From the NCBI GenBank assembly GCA_905188195.1, contig CAJJKY010000008.1, positions 1-64,000 of the forward strand: a stretch of 64,000 nt of DNA, in the 5' to 3' direction. This document shows, one piece after another, positions 10,165 to 20,192 of the stretch. The notes below the pieces were generated by a model that was given only the letters and a program-made list of their open reading frames with translations, ran no database searches and was not told the origin of the DNA. This DNA is from Streptococcus parasanguinis (GTDB taxonomy: Bacteria > Bacillota > Bacilli > Lactobacillales > Streptococcaceae). Both the position numbers and the translations under genes were made by a program. How positions within the stretch are numbered: the first letter of the stretch is position 1; each line of letters starts with the position of its first letter.

Positions 10165-10998
10165 ATGAAACAAGATGAAAGAAAAGCCTTGATTGGCAAA
10201 TACATTCTATTGATTCTAGGATCGGTTCTGATTTTAGTGCCACTCCTTGCCACCCTCTTTAGTTCCTTCAAACCAACCAAGGATATCGTAGACAATTTCT
10301 TTGGATTTCCAACCAACTTCACATGGGACAACTTTAGCCGTCTCTTGGCTGATGGGATCGGAGGCTATTATTGGAACTCTGTCGTCATCACTGTCTTGTC
10401 TTTACTTGCAGTAATGATCTTTATCCCCATGGCAGCCTACTCCATCGCACGTAATATGAGTAAGAGAAAAGCCTTTACCATCATGTACACCCTCTTGATC
10501 CTTGGGATTTTCGTACCTTTCCAAGTCATCATGATTCCGATTACGGTTATGATGAGTAAACTCGGTTTGGCTAACACCTTTGGTTTGATTTTGCTCTACT
10601 TGACCTATGCGATTCCACAGACCCTCTTCCTCTATGTAGGGTATATCAAAATCTCTATCCCAGAAAGTTTGGATGAAGCAGCAGAGATCGATGGGGCTAA
10701 TAAATTTACAACTTATTTCCGTATCATTTTCCCGATGATGAAACCCATGCATGCGACAACCATGATTATCAATGCCCTTTGGTTCTGGAATGACTTCATG
10801 TTGCCACTCCTTGTCTTGAACCGCGATTCAAAAATGTGGACCCTGCCTTTGTTCCAATACAACTACGCAGGCCAATATTTCAACGACTACGGACCAAGCT
10901 TTGCTTCTTACGTTGTCGGCATTATCAGTATCACCATTGTCTATCTCTTCTTCCAACGCCATATCATCGCAGGAATGAGCAACGGCGCAGTGAAATAA
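10165..10998 (+). CDS. MsmG-type sugar ABC permease
   Basis: 277 residues, six membrane segments, EAA loop (DEAAEIDGANKFTTYFRIIFP). Start at 10165 after AAGAGGAG. Second membrane subunit of the importer. No ATPase gene follows; as in pneumococcal raf, a shared MsmK-like ATPase encoded elsewhere must energise it. Confidence 0.93.
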   Translation: MKQDERKALIGKYILLILGSVLILVPLLATLFSSFKPTKDIVDNFFGFPTNFTWDNFSRLLADGIGGYYWNSVVITVLSLLAVMIFIPMAAYSIARNMSKRKAFTIMYTLLILGIFVPFQVIMIPITVMMSKLGLANTFGLILLYLTYAIPQTLFLYVGYIKISIPESLDEAAEIDGANKFTTYFRIIFPMMKPMHATTMIINALWFWNDFMLPLLVLNRDSKMWTLPLFQYNYAGQYFNDYGPSFASYVVGIISITIVYLFFQRHIIAGMSNGAVK

Positions 10999-11026
10999 GA
11001 TACAAAGGGACGATTCAGCTTGCTGA
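10998..11026 (+). repeat. 29-bp direct repeat, copy 1 (msmG-gtfA spacer)
   Basis: Begins at the last base of the msmG stop codon; the core GATACAAAGGGACGATTCAG recurs exactly in copy 2 at 11172-11200, continuing CTTGCTGA in both. The two copies are 174 bp apart in a 299-bp non-coding spacer inside an operon. Confidence 0.9.
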
Positions 11027-11097
11027 AAATTTCTGTAGTACCCTAGGGCATCCACATCTGTAGACTACTGAAGTAGCAACGGCTGTGGAAAACCAGG

Positions 11098-11134
11098 GAA
11101 TCTGAATAAGAAGCCTTGGCTTCTTTGAAGATTC
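11098..11134. other. nested hairpin in the msmG-gtfA spacer
   Basis: Inner stem AAGAAGCC/GGCTTCTT (11108-11115/11118-11125) inside outer arms GAATCT/AGATTC (11098-11103/11129-11134). No T-run follows, so it is not a terminator. It lies between the two direct repeats. Confidence 0.6.
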
Positions 11135-11171
11135 ATCTTTTTCACACAGAGCTTAGGGCGTGCTCAATTCC

Positions 11172-11200
11172 AGATACAAAGGGACGATTCAGCTTGCTGA
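11172..11200 (+). repeat. 29-bp direct repeat, copy 2
   Basis: Identical to copy 1 over 29 bp; the sequence after it diverges at once. Confidence 0.9.
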
Positions 11201-11247
11201 TTTCAATCGTATCCTATAAAGCAATTCTTAAAATACATAAACTCATA

Positions 11248-11275
11248 AAAGCCAGGTCTCTTCAGACTTGGCTTT
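11248..11275 (+). promoter_or_regulatory. stable hairpin just before gtfA
   Basis: AAAGCCAGGTCT-CTTC-AGACTTGGCTTT, a 12-bp stem with one G-U pair. On the plus strand it is followed by A-rich sequence rather than T's, so it does not terminate msm transcripts; it more likely protects or processes the mRNA 5' of gtfA. Confidence 0.55.
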
Positions 11276-11297
11276 CAAAAAAGGAAAGGAAACCATT

Positions 11298-12740
11298 ATG
11301 CCAATTCAAAACAAAACCATGTTAATTACTTACTCAGACAGCTTGGGAAATAACCTCAAGGACCTCTATGAAAATCTGGAGAAGCACTTTGGGGATGCAG
11401 TCGGTGGGGTTCACCTCTTGCCATTTTTTCCATCAACCGGTGACCGTGGCTTTGCGCCTGTGGACTATGACCAAGTGGATCCAGCCTTTGGAGATTGGGA
11501 AGATGTCAAACGCCTGGGGGACAAGTACTATCTCATGTTTGACTTTATGATCAATCACATTTCTCGTCAATCTAAATACTACAAGGACTACCAAGAAAAG
11601 CACAACCAAAGTGCCTACAAGGACCTCTTCCTCAACTGGGACAAGTTCTGGCCGGAGAATCGTCCTACTCAAGCAGATGTGGACTTGATTTATAAGCGCA
11701 AAGACCGAGCTCCTAAGCAAGAAATCACTTTTGCAGATGGGACGACCGAGCACCTCTGGAATACCTTCGGGGAAGAGCAGATTGACCTAGACGTGACCAA
11801 GGAAGTGACCATGGACTTTATTCGCAAGACCATCGAACATTTGGCGAGCAATGGTTGTGATCTCATTCGTTTAGATGCTTTTGCCTATGCAGTCAAGAAG
11901 TTGGACACCAATGATTTCTTCGTTGAGCCAGACATTTGGGATTTGTTGGATAAGGTGCGCGATATGGCAGCAGGCTACGGTGCTGAGCTTCTTCCAGAGA
12001 TTCATGAGCACTATTCCATTCAATTTAAGATTGCCGATCACGACTATTATGTCTATGACTTCGCGCTACCCATGGTAACCCTCTATACCCTCTATAGCTC
12101 AAAAGTGGAGCGCCTTGCCAAGTGGTTGAAGATGAGTCCTATGAAGCAGTTCACGACGCTGGACACCCATGATGGGATTGGGGTGGTCGATGTCAAGGAT
12201 ATCTTGACAGATGAAGAGATTGACTATGCTTCAAATGAGCTCTATAAGGTAGGAGCAAATGTTAAACGCAAATATTCCACAGCGGAATACAACAACTTGG
12301 ACATCTACCAAATCAATTCGACCTACTATTCAGCGCTTGGTGATGACGATCGTAAGTACTTCCTAGCCCGTTTGATTCAAGCCTTTGCACCAGGTATTCC
12401 ACAGGTTTATTATGTTGGATTCCTAGCTGGGAAGAATGATTTGGAACTTTTAGAAAACACCAAAGAAGGCCGCAATATCAACCGTCATTACTACAGCAAT
12501 GAAGAAATCGCTCAAGAAGTGGAGCGACCAGTCGTGCAATCCCTTCTCAAGCTCTTTAGTTTCCGGAACAACTCGCAAGCTTTTGATCTAGAAGGAAGCA
12601 TTGAGGTGGAAACACCAGATGAACATACCATTGTCATCACGCGCCAAAATATAGACCAAACTGTCACAGCAGTAGCTCGAATTGATCTTGCTGAGGGCAC
12701 TTACCAAGTGACAGAAAACGGTCAAGAAATGGTGTTTTAA
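11298..12740 (+). CDS. sucrose phosphorylase, GH13_18
   Basis: 480 residues. Converts sucrose and phosphate into glucose-1-phosphate and fructose in the cytoplasm, saving one ATP. Nucleophile D193 in RLDAFAYA, acid/base E234 in LPEIHEHY and the TLDTHDGIG motif are all present. Start at 11298 ([10 protein letters not shown]) after AAGGAAAGGAAA. Last gene of the msm/raf operon: it handles the sucrose left when alpha-galactosidase trims raffinose. A terminator follows. Confidence 0.95.
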   Translation: MPIQNKTMLITYSDSLGNNLKDLYENLEKHFGDAVGGVHLLPFFPSTGDRGFAPVDYDQVDPAFGDWEDVKRLGDKYYLMFDFMINHISRQSKYYKDYQEKHNQSAYKDLFLNWDKFWPENRPTQADVDLIYKRKDRAPKQEITFADGTTEHLWNTFGEEQIDLDVTKEVTMDFIRKTIEHLASNGCDLIRLDAFAYAVKKLDTNDFFVEPDIWDLLDKVRDMAAGYGAELLPEIHEHYSIQFKIADHDYYVYDFALPMVTLYTLYSSKVERLAKWLKMSPMKQFTTLDTHDGIGVVDVKDILTDEEIDYASNELYKVGANVKRKYSTAEYNNLDIYQINSTYYSALGDDDRKYFLARLIQAFAPGIPQVYYVGFLAGKNDLELLENTKEGRNINRHYYSNEEIAQEVERPVVQSLLKLFSFRNNSQAFDLEGSIEVETPDEHTIVITRQNIDQTVTAVARIDLAEGTYQVTENGQEMVF

Positions 12741-12757
12741 AAAAATATGAACGAACT

Positions 12758-12790
12758 AAAGGATAAGTAAAAAATGCTTATCCTTTTTTA
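12758..12790 (+). terminator. terminator of the aga-msmEFG-gtfA operon
   Basis: AAAGGATAAG/CTTATCCTTTTTT around a 9-nt loop. Confidence 0.88.
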
Positions 12791-12802
12791 AAACAAGCAC
12801 CT

Positions 12803-12839
12803 TGCAACCGTTTACAAAACTATAAAACAATGGTACAAT
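12803..12839 (+). promoter_or_regulatory. promoter with overlapping CRE for the surface hexosaminidase
   Basis: TGCAACCGTTTACA (12803-12816) is a CRE whose TTTACA end is also the -35. After a 17-nt spacer comes the -10 TACAAT (12834-12839), extended by TGG. CcpA binding would block this promoter directly. Confidence 0.75.
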
Positions 12840-12866
12840 ATCTATTGAAAGAAAGGAGGTCGCTTT

Positions 12867-15278
12867 ATGAAAAAAATCATTTATCCATCTGCGGCCCTAT
12901 TAACGGCTTTTGCTCTATTATCCGTCCAAACAGCAAAAGCAGACACAGCTCAAGCGTCGGATCAAGCCAATGAACCGGCAGCAACAGTAGAAGAGGTGGT
13001 GGCTTCTCCAACGCCAGAAAGCACTACAGAAAATCAGGGAGAAGTGGCCGAAACACCGACTTCAACAGATCGTGCAGCTGTCCCTGCTGCTTCTCCAACG
13101 GTAACATCAACAGAGACGGCATCTCCTGAAGTGGAAAAACTGATTGAAAACATGCCACTCAAGCAAAAAGTGACTCAAATGATCATGCCGGACTTCCGTA
13201 AGTGGCAGGAGGCTAATCAGGAGTCGCCACAGGATCTCACCAAGGTCAATGCTGAAGTAGCGGATGCGATTGATAAATATGATTTTGGAGGCGTCATTCT
13301 TTTTGCTGAAAACGTCAAAGAAACCAAGCAGACCCTTGCTCTGACGCAAGATATGCAAAAGGCAGCGATCGAAAACAAGGCCAACAATGGGAAGATTCCG
13401 CTATTGTTAGCCATCGACCAAGAAGGTGGGATCGTCTACCGCTTGGGTACGGGTACAGCCCTTCCTGGCAATATGGCCATTGGGGCTACCAATGATCCCA
13501 AACTAGCGAAAGAAGCCGGTCAAATCATCGGACGTGAACTTTCTGCACTAGGCTTGAATGTGGACTTCGCTCCGGTTCTAGATACCAATAATAATCCTCA
13601 AAACCCTGTGATTGGGCTTCGTTCCTTCTCATCTGATCCAAACCGGGTTGCCTACTTGGGTATTCCGATGATGAAAGGCATTCAGGACTACAATGTGGCT
13701 GTAGCGGCCAAGCATTTCCCAGGTCATGGAGATACAGCGGTCGATTCCCATACGGGTCTCCCATTGGTGGATAAATCTCTTGCTGAGCTTGAAAAATTGG
13801 AACTCCTTCCATTCAAAAAAGCTATGGATGAAGGGGTAGACCTCTTGATGACGGCTCATATCCAATACCCTCAAATTGAAAAAGATCAGGTCGTGTCAAA
13901 AGAAACGGGTGAGAAAATCTATGTTCCAGCGACACTTTCAGATGATATTTTAACGGGCTTGGTAAGGAAGAAATACGGCTATAAGGGCGTGATTGTCTCC
14001 GATGCCATGGGAATGGATGCTATCGCTAAGAACTTCGGTGAGGTGGAAGCTGTGAAGATGGCCATCAAAGCCGGAGTTGACCTGGTCTTGATGCCAACGA
14101 CCCTTCGCAGCAAAGCCGATTTGACCAAGATTGATACCATTGTCAATGCGGTGGTAGATGCGGTCCAAACCGGTGACATCTCAGAAGAACGCTTAAATGA
14201 GTCGGTTCGCCGGATTCTGAGCCTCAAAGAAAAACGTGGGGTCTTGAATTTTGATCCAAGTGCTCGAACAGCTGAAAAAGCAGAGGAAGCAGTCGGATCT
14301 AGCCTCAATCGTGACTTGGAACGCAAGATTGCTGCAGCAGCGGTGACGGTTGTAAAAAATGAAGACAATACCTTGCCATTTAAGGTGCAAACAGGTGACC
14401 ATGTCTTACTCTTAGGAGCTTTTGAAAACGAAGTTCCTGGACTGGATTTGGGTATGCGGCGCTTAATTGCTGACGGAGTGCTTCCAAAAGACACCTCCTT
14501 TGTGGCCAAGAACTTCACCAAAGAATCCACCCTTGATAGTCTAAAAGAAGACCTAGAGAAAGCCACTCATATCGTAGTGATTTCAGAGATCGGTTATGAA
14601 GGGCAACTGGATAAAGATTTCTGGCGAACCAAGATCCCAACTGAAATCGTCAATTATGCCAATACCAACCATAAGAAGGCAGCTGTCCTTTCTATCTCTA
14701 AACCTTATGATGTAGCCAACTATCCAACAGCCAAAGCTATTTTAGCAGTCTATGGAAATAAGGGAATGGATCCAACGGAATCCCTCAAACCAGACAATGC
14801 ATTTGGTCCTAATATTCCTGCAGGAGTGGAAGTCATCTTCAATGGCAAGGAACATCTAGGTACCTTACCGGTGGATATTCCAAAAATTGTAGATGGAAAA
14901 ATGTCAGAAACAGAGTACGCCTACCGTATTGGTCATGGACTCTTCTATCCAGCACCTGCACCATTGCCAACACCAGAAACCCAAGTTCCAACTCCACCAG
15001 TTTTAGATCCAACCCATCAAACAAAACCAGTAGAGATTGGAAATACGGGAACACAGGTCCTTGGTAGCACTCAAGAAAAAGCTAGCCCTCTTGATGGTCC
15101 ACAAGTTACTCCGATCGCTGTGAAACAAGCCACTGATCAGGCTCCTGTCAGCGTGTCAGCCAGTCCTGCCTCATCGGTATTGCCAAAGACTGGTCAAACA
15201 GAAAACCTCCTAGCCCTCATGGGTGTCAGCCTCTTAACCTTCCTTGGATCTTTTGTCTATCCAAGAAAGAAACACTAA
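12867..15278 (+). CDS. cell-wall anchored GH3 beta-N-acetylhexosaminidase (NagZ-like)
   Basis: 803 residues. Signal peptide (~1-26), a Ser/Thr/Pro/Glu-rich stretch to ~90, a GH3 catalytic domain with the NagZ dyad motif KHFPGHGD...DSH (282-295) and nucleophile D379 in VSDAMGMD, a second GH3 domain, a proline-rich wall region, then LPKTG at 772-776, a hydrophobic segment and a basic tail. Sortase should anchor it to peptidoglycan. NagZ-type enzymes release terminal beta-GlcNAc; outside the cell the target is more likely host glycans than muropeptides. Single-gene unit between its own promoter and terminator. Confidence 0.88.
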   Translation: MKKIIYPSAALLTAFALLSVQTAKADTAQASDQANEPAATVEEVVASPTPESTTENQGEVAETPTSTDRAAVPAASPTVTSTETASPEVEKLIENMPLKQKVTQMIMPDFRKWQEANQESPQDLTKVNAEVADAIDKYDFGGVILFAENVKETKQTLALTQDMQKAAIENKANNGKIPLLLAIDQEGGIVYRLGTGTALPGNMAIGATNDPKLAKEAGQIIGRELSALGLNVDFAPVLDTNNNPQNPVIGLRSFSSDPNRVAYLGIPMMKGIQDYNVAVAAKHFPGHGDTAVDSHTGLPLVDKSLAELEKLELLPFKKAMDEGVDLLMTAHIQYPQIEKDQVVSKETGEKIYVPATLSDDILTGLVRKKYGYKGVIVSDAMGMDAIAKNFGEVEAVKMAIKAGVDLVLMPTTLRSKADLTKIDTIVNAVVDAVQTGDISEERLNESVRRILSLKEKRGVLNFDPSARTAEKAEEAVGSSLNRDLERKIAAAAVTVVKNEDNTLPFKVQTGDHVLLLGAFENEVPGLDLGMRRLIADGVLPKDTSFVAKNFTKESTLDSLKEDLEKATHIVVISEIGYEGQLDKDFWRTKIPTEIVNYANTNHKKAAVLSISKPYDVANYPTAKAILAVYGNKGMDPTESLKPDNAFGPNIPAGVEVIFNGKEHLGTLPVDIPKIVDGKMSETEYAYRIGHGLFYPAPAPLPTPETQVPTPPVLDPTHQTKPVEIGNTGTQVLGSTQEKASPLDGPQVTPIAVKQATDQAPVSVSASPASSVLPKTGQTENLLALMGVSLLTFLGSFVYPRKKH

Positions 15279-15288
15279 GGAATGAAGA

Positions 15289-15325
15289 ATCTCAATTGGG
15301 TCATCTCTCAATTGAGATTTTTTAG
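15289..15325 (+). terminator. terminator of the hexosaminidase gene
   Basis: AATCTCAATTG/CAATTGAGATT followed by TTTTT. Its T-run merges into the operator-like palindrome at 15321. Confidence 0.88.
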
Positions 15326-15340
15326 TAAAGTTTTACTAAA
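15321..15340 (+). promoter_or_regulatory. GalR-type operator 1 upstream of galK
   Basis: Perfect palindrome TTTAGTAAA-gt-TTTACTAAA. The same half-sites occur at 15425-15444 and at the galR-type promoter. Assignment to GalR is by inference. Confidence 0.6.
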
Positions 15341-15424
15341 ATTAACTCGAACAATACCAAGTTAGCTGAAAATAAAATATGGTTAAAAACCTATATTGTA
15401 GGCTTTTTAAATATAAAATAAAAA

Positions 15425-15444
15425 TTAAATAAAATTTTACTAAA
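15425..15444 (+). promoter_or_regulatory. GalR-type operator 2 upstream of galK
   Basis: TTAAATAAA-at-TTTACTAAA: the right half is exact, the left half matches 7 of 9. It lies just before the galK -35, with operator 1 about 100 bp upstream, a spacing that would allow looping. Confidence 0.5.
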
Positions 15445-15449
15445 AACAC

Positions 15450-15498
15450 TTGAAGTTTTACTTCTGATCAGATATAATACAAGTATAAAAACGTTTAC
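15450..15498 (+). promoter_or_regulatory. galKT promoter with downstream CRE
   Basis: -35 TTGAAG (15450-15455), 17-nt spacer, -10 TATAAT (15473-15478). A CRE-like AAACGTTTACA follows at about 15488-15498, placed as a roadblock after the start site. Confidence 0.7.
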
Positions 15499-15517
15499 AA
15501 AACTAAAGGAGTTTCTC

Positions 15518-16696
15518 ATGACGACAACAATCACATCTCAAGATTTACAAGCAAAATTCCAGGCTGTCTTTGGGGAAAAGGCTGACCACACTTTTTTCTC
15601 ACCAGGACGGATTAATCTGATCGGTGAACACACTGATTATAATGGTGGTCATGTTTTCCCAGCAGCCATCACACTTGGTACCTACGGAGCGGCAAGAAAG
15701 CGTGAGGATAAGGTCTTGCGTTTCTTCTCAGGAAACTTTGAAGACAAGGGGATCATTGAAGTTACGCTTGAAAATCTCCACTTTGAAAAAGAGGACAACT
15801 GGACCAACTATCCAAAAGGCGTGCTCCACTTCTTGCAAGAAGCTGGTCATGTCATTGATAGCGGAATGGACGTCTATGTCTACGGCAATATTCCAAATGG
15901 ATCCGGTCTTTCTTCTTCAGCATCGCTTGAGCTCTTGATTGGCGTCATCGCTGAGAAACTATATGATCTTCAGTTAGATCGTCTAGATCTGGTCAAGATC
16001 GGGAAACAAACCGAAAATCACTTCATCGGAGTCAACTCTGGGATCATGGACCAATTTGCCATCGGTATGGGAGCTGACCAACGGGCTATTTATCTTGATA
16101 CCAACACCCTAGAATATGATCTGGTACCGCTGGACCTCAAAGACAATGTCGTAGTCATCATGAATACTAACAAACGCCGGGAATTAGCGGATTCAAAATA
16201 CAATGAACGTCGGGCAGAATGTGAAACTGCCGTTTCTGAACTCCAAGAAAAATTGGATATCCAAACCTTAGGGGAATTGGATCTCTGGGCTTTTGATGCT
16301 TACAGCTACTTGATCAAGGATGAAAATCGCATCAAACGAGCTCGCCATGCTGTACTTGAAAACCAACGGACCTTCCAAGCTCGTAAGGCACTTGAAGCAG
16401 GTGATTTAGAGGGCTTTGGCCGTCTCATGAATGCTTCCCACGTATCCTTGGAGCATGACTACGAAGTGACAGGTCTAGAATTAGATACCTTGGTGCATAC
16501 AGCCTGGGAACAAGACGGCGTCTTAGGAGCTCGTATGACGGGAGCAGGCTTTGGTGGTTGCGCCATCGCCCTTGTCAACAAAGATAAGGTTGAAGCATTT
16601 AAAGAAGTTGTCGGCAAACGCTATGAGGAAGTCGTTGGCTATGCGCCAAGCTTCTACATTGCAGAGGTTGCGGCGGGGACACGGGTACTTGATTAA
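15518..16696 (+). CDS. galactokinase
   Basis: 392 residues, the standard size. GHMP kinase with the galactokinase signature [15 protein letters not shown], the ATP loop [11 protein letters not shown] and the C-terminal [11 protein letters not shown]. Phosphorylates galactose at C1 with ATP, the first Leloir step. AAAGGAG precedes the start. Followed 12 bp later by galT. It receives galactose from alpha-galactosidase and from external galactose. Confidence 0.97.
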   Translation: MTTTITSQDLQAKFQAVFGEKADHTFFSPGRINLIGEHTDYNGGHVFPAAITLGTYGAARKREDKVLRFFSGNFEDKGIIEVTLENLHFEKEDNWTNYPKGVLHFLQEAGHVIDSGMDVYVYGNIPNGSGLSSSASLELLIGVIAEKLYDLQLDRLDLVKIGKQTENHFIGVNSGIMDQFAIGMGADQRAIYLDTNTLEYDLVPLDLKDNVVVIMNTNKRRELADSKYNERRAECETAVSELQEKLDIQTLGELDLWAFDAYSYLIKDENRIKRARHAVLENQRTFQARKALEAGDLEGFGRLMNASHVSLEHDYEVTGLELDTLVHTAWEQDGVLGARMTGAGFGGCAIALVNKDKVEAFKEVVGKRYEEVVGYAPSFYIAEVAAGTRVLD

Positions 16697-16708
16697 AAAG
16701 GAGATAGG

Positions 16709-18181
16709 ATGACAGAACTGGTATTAGATGCATTTGTCACAGCCGTCATTGCGGCGAGTGACTACGAAGAGATGGATCGGATTTATCTAAAAAATCGCAT
16801 CATGAGTCGCATTGGAGAAGAAGGGCTAGACGCCCCAGCTCAAAAAGAAGAGTTGATCGCACTCAAAGATCAGCTGGTAGAGATCGCTGTTGCAAATAGC
16901 AAGATCCAGGATAGTATGGCCGCAAAAGACAGTTTGGGTGCGGAGTTGATGGATTGGATCACCCCTAGTCCTAGTCAAGTCAACCATCGCTTTTGGGAGA
17001 CCTACCGTCAGTCCAAGGAAGACGCGATTGCTGATTTCTATGCCCTCTCTAAGCGCAATGATTACATCAAGGTCAATGCGATTGCGCAAAACATTGCCTT
17101 TGAGGCAGAAACTCCCTATGGTTCTCTTGAAATCACCATCAATCTGTCAAAACCTGAAAAAGATCCTAAAGACATTGCAGCGGCCAAACTTGCTAAAGCC
17201 AGTCATTATCCAGCCTGCCAATTATGCTTTGAAAATGAAGGCTATCAAGGTCGCCTAGACCATCCAGCCCGGGCCAATCACCGGATCATCCGCTTTGATA
17301 TGGACGGTCATGATTGGGGTTTCCAGTATTCCCCTTATGCCTACTTCAATGAACACTGCATTTTCCTCGATAGCCAGCATGTTCCCATGGCCATTAGCCG
17401 CAAGACCTTTGAGCGACTCTTGACTATTGTCGAGACTTTTTCAGGCTATTTTGCAGGGTCCAATGCAGATCTGCCGATTGTAGGGGGATCCATCCTGACT
17501 CATGACCATTACCAAGGCGGACGCCACACCTTCCCTATGGAGCTAGCTCCTGTTGAGGAAAGCTTTAGCGTTGAGGGATTTGAGGCTGTATCGGTAGGAA
17601 TTGTCAACTGGCCCATGTCCGTGCTTCGTCTGCAATCAGATGACAAGGCGCAATTGATTGCCCTGGCAGACCATATCCTAACAGCCTGGCGAGGCTACTC
17701 GGATCCAGCAGCTCAAGTTTTAGCGGTATCCGATGGTCAGCCCCACCATACCATTACCCCCATTGCACGGATACGTGATGGGCATTATGAACTGGACTTG
17801 GTGCTCCGTGACAACCAAACCTCACCAGAGCATCCAGATGGGATCTATCACCCACATGCAGATGTGCAACACATTAAAAAAGAAAATATCGGCCTGATCG
17901 AAGTCATGGGCCTGGCCATTTTGCCACCTCGCCTCAAGGAAGAGCTCAAGCAGGTTCAAGACTATTTGCTTGGACGTGAGAGCACAGTGGCAACCTACCA
18001 CCAGGCTTGGGCAGATGATTTGAAAGCCACTCACCCAGCTATCACAAACGAAGCAGAGGCAGAATCCCTTGTCCGTGAATCAGTTGGCCAGATCTTTGCG
18101 CGTGTGCTCGAAGATGCCGGAGTCTACAAGCGAACAGCAGAAGGACAAGCTGCCTTTAGACGCTTTGTTGCGACACTTTAA
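16709..18181 (+). CDS. UDP-glucose-hexose-1-phosphate uridylyltransferase, class II
   Basis: 490 residues, the long Firmicute form of GalT. Exchanges UMP between UDP-glucose and galactose-1-phosphate. Visible family blocks include [32 protein letters not shown] and [11 protein letters not shown]. Ribosome site AAAGGAGA before the ATG. Co-transcribed with galK. Confidence 0.96.
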   Translation: MTELVLDAFVTAVIAASDYEEMDRIYLKNRIMSRIGEEGLDAPAQKEELIALKDQLVEIAVANSKIQDSMAAKDSLGAELMDWITPSPSQVNHRFWETYRQSKEDAIADFYALSKRNDYIKVNAIAQNIAFEAETPYGSLEITINLSKPEKDPKDIAAAKLAKASHYPACQLCFENEGYQGRLDHPARANHRIIRFDMDGHDWGFQYSPYAYFNEHCIFLDSQHVPMAISRKTFERLLTIVETFSGYFAGSNADLPIVGGSILTHDHYQGGRHTFPMELAPVEESFSVEGFEAVSVGIVNWPMSVLRLQSDDKAQLIALADHILTAWRGYSDPAAQVLAVSDGQPHHTITPIARIRDGHYELDLVLRDNQTSPEHPDGIYHPHADVQHIKKENIGLIEVMGLAILPPRLKEELKQVQDYLLGRESTVATYHQAWADDLKATHPAITNEAEAESLVRESVGQIFARVLEDAGVYKRTAEGQAAFRRFVATL

Positions 18182-18203
18182 GTGTGGAGAAGTGGCAGAA
18201 ATT

Positions 18204-18212
18204 TGGTACAAT
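18204..18212 (+). promoter_or_regulatory. possible internal extended -10 promoter before galE
   Basis: TGGTACAAT, the same extended -10 as at 12831, in the 63-bp galT-galE gap. No -35 seen. It might give galE basal expression, needed for UDP-galactose synthesis without galactose. Confidence 0.35.
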
Positions 18213-18244
18213 AAGAGAGAAGACAAGAAGCGAAAGGAAAACAA

Positions 18245-19243
18245 ATGGCAATACTCGTACTCGGAGGAGCTGGCTATATCGGTTCCCACATGGTGGACCG
18301 CTTGGTCAATGAAGGACAGGAAAAAGTCGTCGTGGTTGATAGTCTGGTCACAGGCCACCGTGCAGCGGTGCATCCAGATGCCGTCTTTTACCAAGGAGAC
18401 CTGGCGGATCAAGACTTTATGCGCACTGTTTTTAAGGAACATGCCGATATTGATGCGGTCATCCACTTTGCGGCCTACTCACTGGTCGCTGAGTCCATGG
18501 CAGATCCTTTGAAATATTTTGACAACAATACAGCAGGCATGGTCAAACTCTTGGAAGTCATGCATGAATGTGGGGTGCACTACATCGTCTTTTCTTCAAC
18601 TGCTGCTACCTACGGTATTCCAGAAGAAATTCCGATTCTTGAAACCACTCCACAAAAACCGATTAATCCCTATGGCGAAAGCAAGCTCATGATGGAAACC
18701 ATCATGCGCTGGGCTGATCAAGCCTACGGCATCAAGTATGTGCCCCTTCGTTACTTTAATGTAGCGGGTGCTAAGCCAGATGGATCCATCGGAGAAGACC
18801 ATGGACCAGAGACCCATCTCTTGCCGATCGTCTTGCAAGTGGCCCAAGGCAAACGCGAGAAGATCTCCATTTTTGGGGACGACTACAAGACACCAGATGG
18901 GACCAATGTTCGGGACTACGTCCATCCATTTGATTTGGCAGATGCCCATCTTTTAGCAGTGGAGTATCTGCGTAATGGCAATCCATCGACTGCCTTTAAT
19001 CTGGGCTCATCGACTGGATTCTCCAATCTTCAAATCGTTGAAGCAGCTCGCAAGGTGACGGGACATCCGATCCCACTTGAGCTGGCTGATCGCAGACCAG
19101 GAGATCCAGATACCTTGATTGCATCATCTGAGAAGGCGCGTGCCATCCTCGGCTGGCAACCAAAATTTGACAATATCGAAACCATTATCCAAACAGCCTG
19201 GGCTTGGCATTCCAGCCACCCAGATGGCTACAATGATCGATAA
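18245..19243 (+). CDS. UDP-glucose 4-epimerase
   Basis: 332 residues, extended SDR fold. NAD-binding GGAGYIGSH at the N-terminus, the catalytic Tyr/Lys in YGESK, and HPFDLADAH. Interconverts UDP-glucose and UDP-galactose, closing the Leloir pathway and supplying galactose for surface polysaccharide. Ribosome site GAAAGGAAAA. A degenerate copy of its last codons lies at 20193-20222. Confidence 0.96.
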   Translation: MAILVLGGAGYIGSHMVDRLVNEGQEKVVVVDSLVTGHRAAVHPDAVFYQGDLADQDFMRTVFKEHADIDAVIHFAAYSLVAESMADPLKYFDNNTAGMVKLLEVMHECGVHYIVFSSTAATYGIPEEIPILETTPQKPINPYGESKLMMETIMRWADQAYGIKYVPLRYFNVAGAKPDGSIGEDHGPETHLLPIVLQVAQGKREKISIFGDDYKTPDGTNVRDYVHPFDLADAHLLAVEYLRNGNPSTAFNLGSSTGFSNLQIVEAARKVTGHPIPLELADRRPGDPDTLIASSEKARAILGWQPKFDNIETIIQTAWAWHSSHPDGYNDR

Positions 19244-19370
19244 GGAGGGACTGCGGACATCATTTTTGAGACTTTTTTAATAACATCTAAAACGACAGTT
19301 GATCTTGCTAATGACTCGTTTCAGACGTCAGTCATTTCCTTAACCATCATAAAAAAGTGAGGTATTCAAA

Positions 19371-19955
19371 ATGAATAAAACCACAAAAATGTTAGCCGTC
19401 TTCTTGACAGCGGGTCTTCTTTTAGCTGGTTGCGCACAAAAAGAGACTACAAAATCTACTAGTCCATCGTCTACTAAGGCGACCAGTAAAGCAACAAGCA
19501 AATCATCCGCTAAAGAAAAGACAAAAGGGTCATCAACTGATGAAAGCAAAAAAGAAGATGCACTAGCAGGTGCACAAAAAACTGTTCTCGAAACGAGTGA
19601 TGAAGCAGGTAAGTCAACTATCACCTTGTATTACAAGGGAGATACCTTGTTAGTACAAGAAAAAGTTGATGATTACGACGTCTCAAAAGTGCCTGGTGAG
19701 AACCCTCTTGAAACCATGAAAGAAGCCGTCGCTAAGAGTCAAGAAAAATTCAAAGATTTGATGGGACATGGATTTGAACTAACATCAGAATACAAAGACG
19801 GAATCTTTTATATCCGCAATACCATTGATTACACAAAAATCGATTTTAATAAATTAAAAGAAATCGTCCCAGGCTTTAATCCCCTAGATGACAAAACAGT
19901 CAGTTATTCAGTAACGAAAGACAGTCTTATCAAGGGCGGTATGGTAGAAAAATAA
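19371..19955 (+). CDS. YehR-like lipoprotein (DUF1307 family)
   Basis: 194 residues. Signal peptide with lipobox LAGC (Cys ~22), then a Ser/Thr/Lys-rich linker (~25-60), then a compact domain with TLYYKGDTLLVQEKV and a C-terminal SVTKDSLIKGG typical of YehR/DUF1307. Membrane-attached on the outside; function unknown. Between the gal genes and the toxin island, with its own terminator. Confidence 0.75.
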   Translation: MNKTTKMLAVFLTAGLLLAGCAQKETTKSTSPSSTKATSKATSKSSAKEKTKGSSTDESKKEDALAGAQKTVLETSDEAGKSTITLYYKGDTLLVQEKVDDYDVSKVPGENPLETMKEAVAKSQEKFKDLMGHGFELTSEYKDGIFYIRNTIDYTKIDFNKLKEIVPGFNPLDDKTVSYSVTKDSLIKGGMVEK

Positions 19956-19965
19956 ACCAAATGGG

Positions 19966-19996
19966 GAGCAGCTCAGTTTGCTGCTCTCTTTTTGTT
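19966..19996 (+). terminator. terminator after the YehR-like gene
   Basis: GAGCAGC/GCTGCTC (19966-19972/19980-19986) followed by TTTTTGTTTT. Confidence 0.85.
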
Positions 19997-20024
19997 TTAG
20001 ATGTTGCGGAGAAATTAATGATTA

Positions 20025-20180
20025 TTGTGGAAAAAAGAATGGATAGATGAAGATGTCAAAGAAGTGGAGATTACTTTATCATATAACCAATACGAGTTTG
20101 TATGTTTTTCAGACGAGTACTATAGAAGATTTGTGGGGCAGATAACTTCTCTTCTTGAGCTATTTCACTTAACCCCCTAG
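20025..20180 (+). pseudogene. C-terminal remnant of an unknown small protein
   Basis: An open frame of 51 codons reads WKKEWIDEDV at the start and ends LLELFHLTP. The only possible start is a TTG without a clear ribosome site, and it directly follows a terminator. The composition (acidic, aromatic) recalls small immunity proteins. I take it as the 3' remnant of a gene lost when this segment was rearranged. Confidence 0.4.
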
Positions 20181-20192
20181 GCTTTGTAGGGC

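Noticed and set aside
10998..11200. 29-bp direct repeats as a CRISPR array
   Set aside because: Only two units with a 145-bp gap, no further repeats and no cas genes.
13979..14566. 195-codon minus-strand open frame inside the hexosaminidase gene
   Set aside because: Long only because of codon bias of the real gene; Ser/Arg-rich translation without any domain and no start signals.
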